Shown piece after piece: positions 45,905 to 54,877 of a DNA stretch of 64,000 nt. Positions within the stretch are counted from its first letter, which is position 1. Every line of letters starts with the position of its first letter. The position numbers were made by a program, and so were the translations under genes. The notes beneath the pieces are model-generated. The model saw only the letters and a program-made list of their open reading frames with translations, was not told the origin of the DNA and searched no databases. The DNA is from Ruegeria arenilitoris (lineage in GTDB: Bacteria; Pseudomonadota; Alphaproteobacteria; Rhodobacterales; Rhodobacteraceae), in the NCBI RefSeq assembly GCF_013031355.1, contig NZ_WPZO01000002.1, positions 434,001 through 498,000 of the forward strand. The letters are read 5' to 3'.

Positions 45905-46879
45905 ATGAAGATCGATATAAAACTATTGATTGGGGCATCCGCAATTGCGCTCATGTCACTGAGCGGAACAGCGTCGGCGCAAGATTGTCCGCGCGGTGAC
46001 CTAGATGAGCGGTTTTGTGACGCCGACGGGGATTTGATCGCGGATATCCCAACAGATCCCTCCGAGCAAATAGATCCTGACACCTTGATCTTTGCCTATA
46101 CACCGGTTGAAGACCCTGCTGTTTACAAAACTGCGTGGTCGGATTTTCTTGACCATTTGAAAGCGGAAACAGGCAAGGACGTTGTCTTCTTTCCAGTTCA
46201 GAACAACGCGGCCCAGATTGAAGCGATGCGTTCGGGGCGTCTGCATATTGCGGGCTTTAACACTGGCTCCAACCCGCTGGCGGTAAACTGCGCCGGGTTC
46301 CGCCCCTTCACGATCATGGCTTCGAAAGACGGTAATTTCGGATATGAGATGGAAATCATTACCTATCCGGGCTCGGGCATCGAAAAGGTCGAGGATATCA
46401 AGGGCAAGCAATTGGCATTTACGTCGCCCACATCCAACTCGGGGTTCAAAGCGCCCTCTGCGATCCTGAAAAGCGACTTTGATCTTCTGCCCGAACGCGA
46501 TTTCGAACCTGTTTATTCGGGCAAGCACGACAACTCGATCCTGGGTGTTGCCAACAAGGATTACCTGGCGGCCTCGATCGCGAACTCGGTTAAATCCCGA
46601 ATGATCTTGCGCGATGTGATCAAGGAAGATGATGTCGTGACGATTTACAAGTCGCAGACCTTCCCAACGACCGGGTTTGGCACGGTTTACAACCTGACGC
46701 CCGAGTTGCAGGAGAAGATCCGCAATGCTTTCTTTAACTTCGACTGGGAGGGCACGACACTTGAAGCCGAGTTCTCGAAATCGAATGAAGGTCAATTCCT
46801 TGAGATGACCTATCAGGAATTCTGGGACGTCATTCGAAAAATTGACGCGGCAAATGGCGTCTCCTACGCCTGCCAGTAA
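45905..46879 (+). CDS. phnD: PhnD-like phosphonate/phosphate-ester binding protein
   Basis: A 324-residue periplasmic receptor with signal peptide (about 1-24, ending ASAQ-D). The core is the PhnD/SsuA/TauA-like family for phosphate, phosphite and phosphonates: LIFAYTPVEDPAVYKTAWSD at about 65, IEAMRSGRLHIAGFNTGSNP, and KQLAFTSPTSNSGFKAPSAI (the Ser/Thr-rich loop that holds the phosph(on)ate). There is a Cys-Asp-rich stretch before the core (CPRGDLDERFCDADGDLIAD) that looks calcium-like but is common in this subfamily. ATG 45905 with GGGAGGAAAAC upstream is secure. First gene of phnD-C-E-E-HAD. Confidence 0.87.
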   Translation: MKIDIKLLIGASAIALMSLSGTASAQDCPRGDLDERFCDADGDLIADIPTDPSEQIDPDTLIFAYTPVEDPAVYKTAWSDFLDHLKAETGKDVVFFPVQNNAAQIEAMRSGRLHIAGFNTGSNPLAVNCAGFRPFTIMASKDGNFGYEMEIITYPGSGIEKVEDIKGKQLAFTSPTSNSGFKAPSAILKSDFDLLPERDFEPVYSGKHDNSILGVANKDYLAASIANSVKSRMILRDVIKEDDVVTIYKSQTFPTTGFGTVYNLTPELQEKIRNAFFNFDWEGTTLEAEFSKSNEGQFLEMTYQEFWDVIRKIDAANGVSYACQ

Positions 46880-46939
46880 CCCTTGGCCGATCTTGCGGGC
46901 CTGAAAGGGCCCGCTACTCACCCTAATCTGGGGCATTTT

Positions 46940-47734
46940 ATGCTGCGTCTTCAAAAGCTGACGAAAACATATAAGACCGGAGATCAGGCGCTGAAGGCCA
47001 TTGATCTTGAGGTTCCAAAAGGACAGGTTCTTGCGTTGATCGGGCCCTCGGGGGCAGGCAAATCGACCATGATCCGCTGCATCAACCGGTTGGTTGAACC
47101 CACAAGCGGTAGTGTCCTTTTGGATGACGTGGACCTGACCAAACTCGGATCTGGAGCCTTACGGAAAGCGCGCCGTGAAATGGGTATGATCTTTCAGGAA
47201 TATGCCTTGGTCGAACGCCTCACGGTGATGGAAAACGTTCTTTCGGGACGATTAGGATACGTTGGATTCTGGCGCAGCTTCTTGCGACGGTATCCGCAGT
47301 CGGATGTCGACGAGGCCTTCCGTCTGCTTGATCGAGTTGGGCTGTTACACATGGCCGACAAACGGGCGGACGAACTGTCGGGTGGGCAGCGCCAAAGGGT
47401 CGGCATTTGCCGCGCCTTGATTCAAAACCCGAAACTGTTGCTGGTCGATGAACCGACTGCGTCGCTCGACCCGAAAACCAGCCGTCAGATCATGCGACTA
47501 ATCACCGAACTGTGTCAGGAACGCGGATTGGCGGCGATCATCAATATTCATGACGTGGCACTCGCCCAGATGTTCGTTCCTCGCGTAGTGGGCCTCCGTT
47601 TTGGCGAAATTGTATATGATGGTCTTCCGACCGGCCTTACTCCCGAGAAGCTGACTGAGATCTATGGGGAGGAAGATTGGGAAGCGACCATCGAAAAAGT
47701 GGACGAAGATGAAGGCATTGAGGCCGCGGAATGA
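46940..47734 (+). CDS. phnC: PhnC-like ABC transporter ATP-binding protein
   Basis: A 264-residue import ATPase. Walker [19 protein letters not shown]-loop [15 protein letters not shown], signature [16 protein letters not shown], Walker [17 protein letters not shown], and [10 protein letters not shown] as His switch. It matches PhnC of phosphonate importers in length and sequence. The open frame extends to 46883, but ATG 46940 aligns with the family start. The stop overlaps the first permease start by 4 bases (ATGA). The C-terminus is acidic ([13 protein letters not shown]). Confidence 0.88.
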   Translation: MLRLQKLTKTYKTGDQALKAIDLEVPKGQVLALIGPSGAGKSTMIRCINRLVEPTSGSVLLDDVDLTKLGSGALRKARREMGMIFQEYALVERLTVMENVLSGRLGYVGFWRSFLRRYPQSDVDEAFRLLDRVGLLHMADKRADELSGGQRQRVGICRALIQNPKLLLVDEPTASLDPKTSRQIMRLITELCQERGLAAIINIHDVALAQMFVPRVVGLRFGEIVYDGLPTGLTPEKLTEIYGEEDWEATIEKVDEDEGIEAAE

Positions 47735-48546
47735 GCCATCGAGAACTTGACGACATGCTGGGGAAAGGCTGGCGCAAGCCTGCATTTGTCAAAAACCCGG
47801 TACTTCGCTGGGCATTGTTCCTGGGTTTTTTCGCCTACCTGATCGCGGCCTTCATGACCATCGAAGTTGATTGGGGCCGGGTCTATGAAGGGCTGGATCG
47901 GGGATGGGCATTTGTACTTGCGTTTACCAGCCCAGACTTCATTTCACGGTGGTCAGATATTTGGAGTGGCCTTCTGGAAAGTATCGTGATGACCGTGGCT
48001 GCGTCGGTCGTGGGCATCCTGATTTCGATTCCGATTGGCCTGGGGGCTGCACGCAATATCGCGCCATTACCAATCTACATGATTTGCCGAGGCATTGTTG
48101 CGATAAGTCGGGCATTGCAAGAGATTATCGTTGCCATTTTGCTTGTGGCCATCTTCGGCTTTGGCCCGCTGGCCGGATTTCTAACGCTTTCCTTCGCCAC
48201 CATCGGGTTTCTCTCTAAACTTCTGGCTGAAGATATCGAAGCTATGGACAAGGTTCAGGCCGAGGCGATTAAGGCCTCTGGAGCGCGTTGGCCACAATGG
48301 ATCAACTATGGAGTTCAGCCTCAGGTTATGCCGCGGCTTGTGGGGCTTTCCATGTATCGGATCGACATCAACTTCCGAGAAAGCGCGATCCTCGGGCTCG
48401 TGGGGGCTGGTGGAATTGGTGCGACTTTGAACACCGCATTCGACCGCTATGAATACGACACTGCGGCAGCCATTCTCATTCTTATCATCGGCATCGTGAT
48501 GGCTCTTGAATACCTTTCGGGAATTATACGAGCGAGGGTTCAGTAA
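47731..48546 (+). CDS. phnE: PhnE-like ABC permease 1
   Basis: A 271-residue inner-membrane permease with five to six helices and a BPD_transp_1 fold (about 80-265). The coupling loop reads [20 protein letters not shown], and the helix after it has the PhnE hallmark [20 protein letters not shown]. It is coupled by a 4-base overlap to phnC and by 1 base to the second permease. With permease 2 it should form the heterodimeric channel. Confidence 0.88.
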   Translation: MSHRELDDMLGKGWRKPAFVKNPVLRWALFLGFFAYLIAAFMTIEVDWGRVYEGLDRGWAFVLAFTSPDFISRWSDIWSGLLESIVMTVAASVVGILISIPIGLGAARNIAPLPIYMICRGIVAISRALQEIIVAILLVAIFGFGPLAGFLTLSFATIGFLSKLLAEDIEAMDKVQAEAIKASGARWPQWINYGVQPQVMPRLVGLSMYRIDINFRESAILGLVGAGGIGATLNTAFDRYEYDTAAAILILIIGIVMALEYLSGIIRARVQ

Positions 48547-49361
48547 TGCCGATACTTGAACGCGACGATGCGCAAATCTGGCGCCGCCGGACAACGGGTC
48601 AGAGCTTGGTCCGTTGGTTCGGCTGGCTGTTGGGCGTGGCGATCTTTGTTTACTGCTGGCAGCTGATCTCGGAATCGACGACCTGGTTTTTCGTCTGGGA
48701 CGCGCCCCGCATCGCCAACGATATCTGGACCCGTGCAACGCCTCCCAAATGGGACTACATTACCCAGCTGGGTCGTCCGATTTGGGATACTCTGAACATC
48801 GCCACATTGGGTACAATCATCGCCCTGTGTATGGCGGTGCCGGTTGCCTTTTTAGCGGCCCGCAATACCACGCCTTCGGCTTTGTTCATCCGGCCAATTG
48901 CCCTGTTGGTCATTGTCTCGACCCGCTCTATCAACTCGCTGATCTGGGCGCTTCTTTTGATCGCGATTATTGGTCCTGGCGTCTTTGCCGGTGTCATAGC
49001 AATCGCCATCCGTTCAATTGGGTTTTGCGCAAAGCTTCTTTATGAAGCGATTGAGGAAATTGATCACACTCAGGTCGAAGCAATCACGGCAACCGGTGCT
49101 TCACGGTGGCAGGTCATGGCTTACGGAATCGTTCCACAAATCCTGCCCGCTTTCGCAGGCATTGCTGTCTTTCGTTGGGATATCAATATCCGCGAGTCCA
49201 CGGTTCTGGGGTTGGTCGGCGCCGGGGGCATCGGGTTGCAATTGTCGGCTTCGCTCAATGTTCTGGCCTGGCCGCAAGTCAGCCTGATCCTGATTGTAAT
49301 TCTTGTCGCGGTCATGATCAGTGAATGGGTTTCTGCGAAAGTAAGAGGGGCCATCATTTGA
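48546..49361 (+). CDS. phnE: PhnE-like ABC permease 2
   Basis: A 271-residue paralog of the preceding permease, with the matching loop VEAITATGASRWQVMAYGIV and [20 protein letters not shown]. About six membrane helices. Two separate PhnE genes are common in roseobacter phosphonate-type importers (E. coli uses one homodimeric PhnE). It overlaps permease 1 by one base and the HAD gene by four bases. Confidence 0.88.
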   Translation: MPILERDDAQIWRRRTTGQSLVRWFGWLLGVAIFVYCWQLISESTTWFFVWDAPRIANDIWTRATPPKWDYITQLGRPIWDTLNIATLGTIIALCMAVPVAFLAARNTTPSALFIRPIALLVIVSTRSINSLIWALLLIAIIGPGVFAGVIAIAIRSIGFCAKLLYEAIEEIDHTQVEAITATGASRWQVMAYGIVPQILPAFAGIAVFRWDINIRESTVLGLVGAGGIGLQLSASLNVLAWPQVSLILIVILVAVMISEWVSAKVRGAII

Positions 49362-50263
49362 CCGGGTTCTCTGCGCAAGAGGCTTTTGATGCCTACGAGG
49401 CTGTACGACATCGCCTTCCGGAAAACAAAACTACCGAAGTGAACTATCGTCAGGCTGAGACGCTAGAGGACATCGCTCATGAGTTCGACGTGTTCCTCCT
49501 CGACGCCTTCGGGGTTCTTAATATCGGTGATACGGCGATCCCAGAAACACCAGATCGGGTCAGGTCACTGAAAGCCGATGGCAAACGTGTTCTGGTCGTG
49601 TCAAATGCCGCAGGGTTTCCTCACGCTTCTCTTTTGGAGAAATATGCTCGACTAGGTTATGACTTTGCGCCACAGGACGTGATTACCAGTCGGGCCACAT
49701 TATTGTCAGAGCTAAACGGCCAAAGTGATTTGCATTGGGGGTTGATGGCGACACCCAGCGCCGGTCTTCGCGACCTGGAGGGGTTGAAGCTCACCTATCT
49801 GGAAGATGACCCGAATCCCTACGAAACCGTTGATGGATTCCTGATGATCGGTTCAGCGGCATGGTCTGAATCCCGGCAAACCATGTTAGAGTCCGCCTTG
49901 CTAGAGCGTCCCCGCCCGGTAATGGTCGGCAACCCTGATATTGCCGCTCCCCGCGAGTACGGATTTTCCAAGGAGCCCGGTCTTTTCGCGCACCGGCTGG
50001 CAGACCGGACAGGCGTCGCCCCCCAGTTCTTTGGAAAGCCTTTTAGCAACATCTATGATCTTGCTTTCCAACGTCTCGGGCACATCGACAAGTCCCGAGT
50101 TCTGATGGTTGGCGACAGTCTGCACACCGACGTTCTCGGCGCACAAAATGTAGGCATAGATTCCGCTCTCATATCAGGATTTGGGTTCTTCGCAGGGCAT
50201 GACGTTGAAGCAGCTATCAAGAATGCAGAGATAATACCAAACTTTGTCCTAAACCGGCCTTGA
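49358..50263 (+). CDS. HAD superfamily class IIA hydrolase
   Basis: A 301-residue phosphatase of the NagD/class IIA type (similar to the TIGR01459 group). Motif I DVFLLDAFGVLNIG carries the nucleophilic Asp, motif II VLVVSNAAG, the cap domain lies at about 80-190, motif III Lys lies in FFGKPFSNIY, and motif IV is VLMVGDSLHTDVLGA. TTG 49358 is preferred as start: it overlaps the permease stop (TTGA) and has GAGGGG 9 bases upstream; the frame opens at 49325. As the last gene of the phn-like operon it likely dephosphorylates the imported compound. Confidence 0.87.
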   Translation: MTGFSAQEAFDAYEAVRHRLPENKTTEVNYRQAETLEDIAHEFDVFLLDAFGVLNIGDTAIPETPDRVRSLKADGKRVLVVSNAAGFPHASLLEKYARLGYDFAPQDVITSRATLLSELNGQSDLHWGLMATPSAGLRDLEGLKLTYLEDDPNPYETVDGFLMIGSAAWSESRQTMLESALLERPRPVMVGNPDIAAPREYGFSKEPGLFAHRLADRTGVAPQFFGKPFSNIYDLAFQRLGHIDKSRVLMVGDSLHTDVLGAQNVGIDSALISGFGFFAGHDVEAAIKNAEIIPNFVLNRP

Positions 50264-50828
50264 ATTTGGAGCATTACATTCGAAAGATGTTCTGTTCAAC
50301 ATTGCCTGTTATTGAGTTGGTGCGCTGTGCACGAATGGCGGCAATGCGGGCTGCCATCGCAGTATTTAACCACGACGCTCGATGGCGGCTTTGGGCCGGT
50401 AAAGAGCAAATTTCGTACCCGGCCGTTTCATACTCCTGCACTTCGGGACTGACGCTCCTGAAATGAAAAGTCGAAAACTGGGGCGATTGTCCGAGACGTT
50501 GAGGGTAGTCAAGGCTGCTTCAAGTGACCAAGCTTTTCTTGCGGACCAGACACTCAACCAAACCTTACCCGAACAGCCTCCGCGAGATGAAACCATTTTT
50601 GTCGCGGCTCCTTTCCAATTGGCTGCCTTTCAAGACGTGGATCTTTGTTCAGAAGGTCCTGCACGCTGATCCAAGTCTAGCACCGCAGGGTCTATCATGC
50701 GGTTTTTTGCGCTGATCTTGACAGAATTCCGCATGGTTTCGCTTCGTCCCGCAGATCAACCGTCCAAGCCTGATTTCGCGCAGCGTCGCCGCAAGTCTGG
50801 TTTGAGCCCAAAGCGGAAGTCCACTCGC
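50264..50828. other. Intergenic stretch without a recognised gene
   Basis: Several short + frames occur (for example ATG 50463 and ATG 50697) but none has a domain or a convincing ribosome binding site; the sequence has the look of degenerate intergenic DNA. A basic 57-codon frame at 50697-50870 overlaps the end of the minus-strand membrane protein and is not called. Confidence 0.5.
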
Positions 50829-51401
50829 CTAAGGCGAAACAAGTGGTTCTGGACGAATTTGCATTAGCCTAAACCCAAGCAGCAGAGACAAACATCCCAA
50901 TGCCAATCCCATTGCGAGGGCATTTACAGCGAATAGACCGCCAAACAGAGATGCCGCTGTTCTTCCCGCCTGCTCGATAAACGTGTCTGCTATGACTGAT
51001 ACCCAGTCTTGTAGGTAAAGTGCGAACAGGACCGAAATCCCCACGGGCGAAATGATTAGCGCTACGCCGAGGGAGGCCAATCCTCGCCCAAGGACGGCCC
51101 GCAGTGTTGACCCTTTCAGAACTACTGCGGCTGTGGAAGAAAAAACGACAAGTGCAGAGAGCAGGGCGAGCCACATGTCCACAATAGGGGAGAAGTCTTT
51201 CGTGACAGTTCCTGTAAGGGCCGAGGTGAAAGGCAAAAGAACGAAGGTCGTAAGCCCTGCAGCAAGGAGCCCTGTGAACAATTTTGGTAACATCCCAGAC
51301 GGGCGGCTACCGCCACGGTTCTTTTGCTTAGGTGGAATGGGCAGAGCTGGATCGATCTGATCCCGCTGCACGGACATTGGTTTTGGACGAGAAAGCATCA
51401 C
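50829..51401 (-). CDS. Putative inner-membrane protein, unknown function
   Basis: A 190-residue protein with a polar, proline-rich N-terminus (about 1-38) and four hydrophobic segments (about 40-62, 75-97, 105-135, 150-182). No family recognised. The frame is open for its whole length and membrane segments are regular, so coding status is likely. It lies downstream of the cyd operon in the same direction, but 150 bp after the DUF2474-like gene. Confidence 0.6.
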   Translation of the reverse strand: MMLSRPKPMSVQRDQIDPALPIPPKQKNRGGSRPSGMLPKLFTGLLAAGLTTFVLLPFTSALTGTVTKDFSPIVDMWLALLSALVVFSSTAAVVLKGSTLRAVLGRGLASLGVALIISPVGISVLFALYLQDWVSVIADTFIEQAGRTAASLFGGLFAVNALAMGLALGCLSLLLGFRLMQIRPEPLVSP

Positions 51402-51551
51402 AGCCCCCTAGAATTGTTAAATATGAGGCGACCCAGCCAGCCGCGTGTTATTGGGGACCCGGTAAGCTGGAGCGGGGTCTCTTTCGGCGCTTGGACTAAT
51501 GTTTGCGCGAGTTGGACACGCTGAAGCGCGGGCATTGGTATCCTTGCCATT

Positions 51552-51653
51552 TCAGCTGATGCACAACTTGATCACGTAAGCGACGGTCGCTAGGCACAAA
51601 ACGCTGCTGAACCAGATCGCACCGAACCAAAAAACTTGCTTTAACGGTTTCAA
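51552..51653 (-). CDS. DUF2474/CydX-like small subunit of bd oxidase
   Basis: A 33-codon gene starting at a TTG that overlaps the cydB stop (TTGA, 51653-51650), with GAGGAG about 10 bases upstream inside cydB. The product reads (M)KPLKQVFWFGAIWFSSVLC, then LATVAYVIKLCIS: a short basic head followed by one membrane helix. This is the pattern and gene position of DUF2474 proteins, the third subunit of cyanide-insensitive bd oxidases, functionally comparable to CydX. Too short for standard ORF calling. Its presence supports a complete, working oxidase operon. Confidence 0.7.
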   Translation of the reverse strand: MKPLKQVFWFGAIWFSSVLCLATVAYVIKLCIS

Positions 51654-52651
51654 TGGTAGCTCTCCTCTGGATCGATCTTCCCGCGGAAAACCCAGTACGT
51701 GTAGGCGGTGTAGGCTAGGATCACAGGCAGCAGAACGACTGCTCCGACGAGAGCAAAGGACAAACTGCTATCTGGCGCTGCGGCTTCAGCAATCGTGAGG
51801 CTTGAGGGTAGCATATAGGGATAGAAACTGATCCCAATGCCGATGAAGCAGACGACGAACAAGGCAATGGCGCAGAAGAAGGGTTGATAGTCTCGCTGTT
51901 CTTTCAGGCCGCGATCAAGCATCCATGCAATGACAGTAACGATAGCCGGCACTAGAACAGAGAAAACGACACCGGGCCACGAAAACCATCTGATCAGATA
52001 GATCGGGTCTTGGAGTGGGGTCAAAAGGCTGACGAGGCCAATCAACGCAAGCGTCATGAGCATCAGTGGACGTGCACAGGAACGCATCTGGCGCTGAATC
52101 TTGCCGGTGGTTTTCATATTGAGCCAGGTCGCTCCCAGCAAGGCATACCCGATCACCAAGGCCACACCCGTCAGGACAGAGAACGGCGTCAGCCAATCCC
52201 ATTGTCCACCTGCGTACAGCCGATCTTCAACCGGGACACCCTGGACCAGCGCACCAAGCGCGATGCCCTGGCAGAGGGTGGCCACAGTTGACCCACCGTG
52301 AAACGCAACATCCCACAGCCAGCGCCCGCGCACCGTTCTCCACCGGTATTCGAAGGCGACACCCCGGAAGACAAGCGCAAGAAGCATGATAATGACGGGA
52401 ATATAGATCGCAGGCATCACCACAGAATAGGCCAGCGGGAAAACGGCGAACAAACCTCCGCCCCCCATGACCAGCCAGGTCTCGTTCCCGTCCCATACAG
52501 GCGTGACCGAGTTCATCATGACATCGCGATCTTTGTCGGTTTTCGCGAATGGAAAGAGGATTCCAATTCCAAGATCAAAACCGTCCAGGATCACATAAGT
52601 CAGAACGGCAAAGGCAATGATACCTGCCCAGATTGTCGAAAGTTCAAGCAT
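51650..52651 (-). CDS. cydB: Cytochrome bd-type ubiquinol oxidase subunit II
   Basis: A 333-residue integral membrane subunit with about eight to nine helices. N-terminal hallmark VLTYVILDGFDLGIGILFPF (about 16-35) and SVTPVWDGNETWLVMGGGG are typical of CydB. It pairs with CydA to reduce O2 to water using ubiquinol, conserving energy without proton pumping. Length fits the cyanide-insensitive oxidase (CIO) group. Its ATG overlaps the cydA stop (TAATG), so expression is coupled. Confidence 0.93.
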   Translation of the reverse strand: MLELSTIWAGIIAFAVLTYVILDGFDLGIGILFPFAKTDKDRDVMMNSVTPVWDGNETWLVMGGGGLFAVFPLAYSVVMPAIYIPVIIMLLALVFRGVAFEYRWRTVRGRWLWDVAFHGGSTVATLCQGIALGALVQGVPVEDRLYAGGQWDWLTPFSVLTGVALVIGYALLGATWLNMKTTGKIQRQMRSCARPLMLMTLALIGLVSLLTPLQDPIYLIRWFSWPGVVFSVLVPAIVTVIAWMLDRGLKEQRDYQPFFCAIALFVVCFIGIGISFYPYMLPSSLTIAEAAAPDSSLSFALVGAVVLLPVILAYTAYTYWVFRGKIDPEESYH

Positions 52652-54033
52652 TACGCTGCCTCCGCCAAAGTAGAGATTTCAATGGGTTTGTGACTTTTCT
52701 GGAAGCCTTCAACAGGTGGTTTCCCCATGAGGCGCAGCATGTAGAACGTGCCCGCTCCAAACACGGCGAAATACACGACGATGAAGGCTATCAGAGACGC
52801 GGCAACTGTAGGTGCATCAACTTGCGAGAGTGAGTCCGATGTCCGCATCAGCCCGTACACTGTGTACGGCTGGCGCCCCACTTCGGTGGTGATCCAACCG
52901 GCCAGTACCGCCACAAACCCGCTGGGCGCCAACAGAACGGAGGTCCGGTGCAACCAGCGATCTTCGTTGAGGCGGCCCCGAACTCGCTGCACAAGCGACC
53001 ACAAGCCGACGCTCAGCATGGCAAAACCGATAGCGAGCATGATGCGGAAGCTGTAGAACACGATCGCGACCGGGGGTTCTTCGTCGTCGGGGATAGTGTC
53101 CAGCCCGTCAAGTGGCGCGTTGGGATCATGTTTCAGGATCAGTGATGATAGTCTCGGGATTTCGATGGCATAGTCCACGCGCTTTTCATCTTCGTTTGGA
53201 ATGCCGAACAGGATCAGCGGTGCACCTTCGGGATGACTGTCAAAGTGACCCTCCATCGCCATTACTTTCTGCGGCTGATGCTCCAGCGTGTTCAAACCAT
53301 GAAGGTCGCCGGCAACGATCTGCAGAGGGGTGACCAGAACAGCCATCCACATTGCCATCGAAAACATTCGGGTGACCTCAGCCGTGCGATTGCGGCGCAG
53401 CAAATGCCATGCCGCAACCCCGGCCACCACAAAAGCAGTGGTGAGATAGGCGGCAAGAACCATGTGTATCAGGCGGTAGGGGAAGGACGGATTGAAGACA
53501 ATCGACCACCAGTCAACGGGAATGAACTGCCCCAGTTCGTTGATGTCGAACCCAACCGGGGTTTGCATCCAGGAATTGACCGACAAGATCCACGTAGCTG
53601 AAATCAGAGTGCCAAGGGCGACCATCGCCGTGGCCATCATGTGCAAACTGGGACCGACGCGTTCGCGACCGAAAAGCATAACGCCGAGGAAGCCTGCCTC
53701 GAGGAAGAAGGCTGTCATGACCTCGTAAGCCATCAAGGGCCCGATTACAGGGCCTGCGGTATCCGAGAATGTGCTCCAGTTCGTGCCGAATTGGTACGAC
53801 ATCACGATGCCGGACACGACACCCATCGCAAAACCAACTGTGAAGATTTTTTTCCAGTAATTGAAGAGGTTGAGGTAAGTCCTGTCCTTGCGCCACAACC
53901 AGAGGCCATTGAGGACGGCCAAGAAGCTCGCCAAGCCGATGGAAAAGGCCGGGAAGATAATGTGAAACGACACAGTAAAGGCAAACTGGATGCGTGCCAG
54001 GGTCTCTGCGTCGAAGTTTGCGAATAGGTTCAT
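52651..54033 (-). CDS. cydA: Cytochrome bd-type ubiquinol oxidase subunit I
   Basis: A 460-residue subunit with about nine helices and the haem and quinol sites. Visible: FAFTVSFHIIFPAFSIGLA with the haem b595 His ligand near residue 20, FGRERVGP (about 125), and EVGRQPYTVYGLMRTSDSLS (about 385); the usual GRQPW reads GRQPY. The Q-loop region is short, as in the cyanide-insensitive branch, so the protein is shorter than E. coli CydA. ATG 54033 preserves the MNLFANFD opening; an in-frame ATG at 54051 adds six residues. It is first in cydA-cydB-DUF2474. Confidence 0.93.
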   Translation of the reverse strand: MNLFANFDAETLARIQFAFTVSFHIIFPAFSIGLASFLAVLNGLWLWRKDRTYLNLFNYWKKIFTVGFAMGVVSGIVMSYQFGTNWSTFSDTAGPVIGPLMAYEVMTAFFLEAGFLGVMLFGRERVGPSLHMMATAMVALGTLISATWILSVNSWMQTPVGFDINELGQFIPVDWWSIVFNPSFPYRLIHMVLAAYLTTAFVVAGVAAWHLLRRNRTAEVTRMFSMAMWMAVLVTPLQIVAGDLHGLNTLEHQPQKVMAMEGHFDSHPEGAPLILFGIPNEDEKRVDYAIEIPRLSSLILKHDPNAPLDGLDTIPDDEEPPVAIVFYSFRIMLAIGFAMLSVGLWSLVQRVRGRLNEDRWLHRTSVLLAPSGFVAVLAGWITTEVGRQPYTVYGLMRTSDSLSQVDAPTVAASLIAFIVVYFAVFGAGTFYMLRLMGKPPVEGFQKSHKPIEISTLAEAA

Positions 54034-54060
54034 TGCCGTATCCTTTGGCATTGGGTTGCA

Positions 54061-54432
54061 AAGAGCGGCAGTGAACAGAAGTGCCTAGGATGCCAACTCG
54101 TCGATGTCCTTCAGATGAGCCGGATTTGGGTTGTTGCCTGTTTCAGTTCGTTTGGGTTCTGGACGGTTGTTTTTGGGTTTTGGACAAAACCCGCGTCTAG
54201 ATGGGCGACTGAAGTCCGGATCCGCGGCTTCCGCAAACGAGTTACGTTTGAGGGTCCAAAGCAAAGTTGCCACCCGGCTCGTTTTACGAGCTGGATGGCA
54301 ACCTCTCAGAAACTGTGCGAGTTCTGTGCGGGATGGTCAGTCAAACTGTGTCTGGATGCTAACAGCGCATGCTGACCGGTAAGGTTTGTTCGGCTTTGTT
54401 TCTCCTTTTTCTATTTCGCTGGCGGTCGAGCT
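54061..54432. other. cydA upstream region with strong hairpin
   Basis: Contains the presumed cyd promoter. A 16-bp imperfect stem (54266-54281 with 54287-54302, 5-base loop TTTTA, one mismatch and one G-T pair) lies near the 3' end; it may be the remains of a palindromic element or a bidirectional terminator. A minus frame of 62 codons at 54085-54273 overlaps but has no support. No gene seen. Confidence 0.5.
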
Positions 54433-54732
54433 TTAGTCGTTCCAGTCTTTGTGTTCTTCTTTGAAGTCGTCGCGACGCTCTTGGGCTTCGTCCCGCGCGT
54501 CTTCGAAATTGTCCTTCTGGATCGCACCGCCTACGGCTCCGACTGCGGCACCAGCGGTCGCGCCACCTACGATGCTTTCGCCAGCGATGCCCGCGACCGT
54601 TGCACCGACAACTGCGCCTTTGATTGCTTTGTCGGTGACGTAGTCAGCATGGGCTGTAGCAGCCATGGTAATCAGAAGTGCACCTGAAATCGGGGCGATA
54701 AAGAATTTCTTCGAGGTCTTCATAGGGTTCAT
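54433..54732 (-). CDS. Small glycine-zipper periplasmic protein
   Basis: A 99-residue protein with a signal peptide (about 1-30, ending AHA-D). The mature part has a Gly/Ala-rich hydrophobic zipper (AVVGATVAGIAGESIVGGAT then AGAAVGAVGGAI), followed by a charged tail with a repeated ED/ER/KE pattern (DARDEAQERRDDFKEEH). Glycine-zipper proteins of this kind insert in or associate with the envelope; specific function unknown. It has its own ribosome binding site (AAGGATG) and lies alone, convergent with nothing, downstream of the AraC gene direction. Confidence 0.75.
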   Translation of the reverse strand: MNPMKTSKKFFIAPISGALLITMAATAHADYVTDKAIKGAVVGATVAGIAGESIVGGATAGAAVGAVGGAIQKDNFEDARDEAQERRDDFKEEHKDWND

Positions 54733-54877
54733 CCTTGTTCTTGGTTAGCAACCACTGCGGCTGCTGTGTGCCATTGAACTAGGTGACCCGATGACCCGCT
54801 TTCTTTTGGAAGCGGGACAAGGTTTTGTGGATCTTGGACATCTGGGCGCTTTCTGGATTGCATGGACCAGAAAAAAA

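Noticed and set aside
50697..50870. 57-codon basic + frame
   Set aside because: No ribosome binding site or family, and it overlaps the end of a better supported minus-strand membrane protein.
54085..54273. 62-codon minus frame upstream of cydA
   Set aside because: No domain or ribosome binding site, basic low-complexity translation; treated as noncoding.
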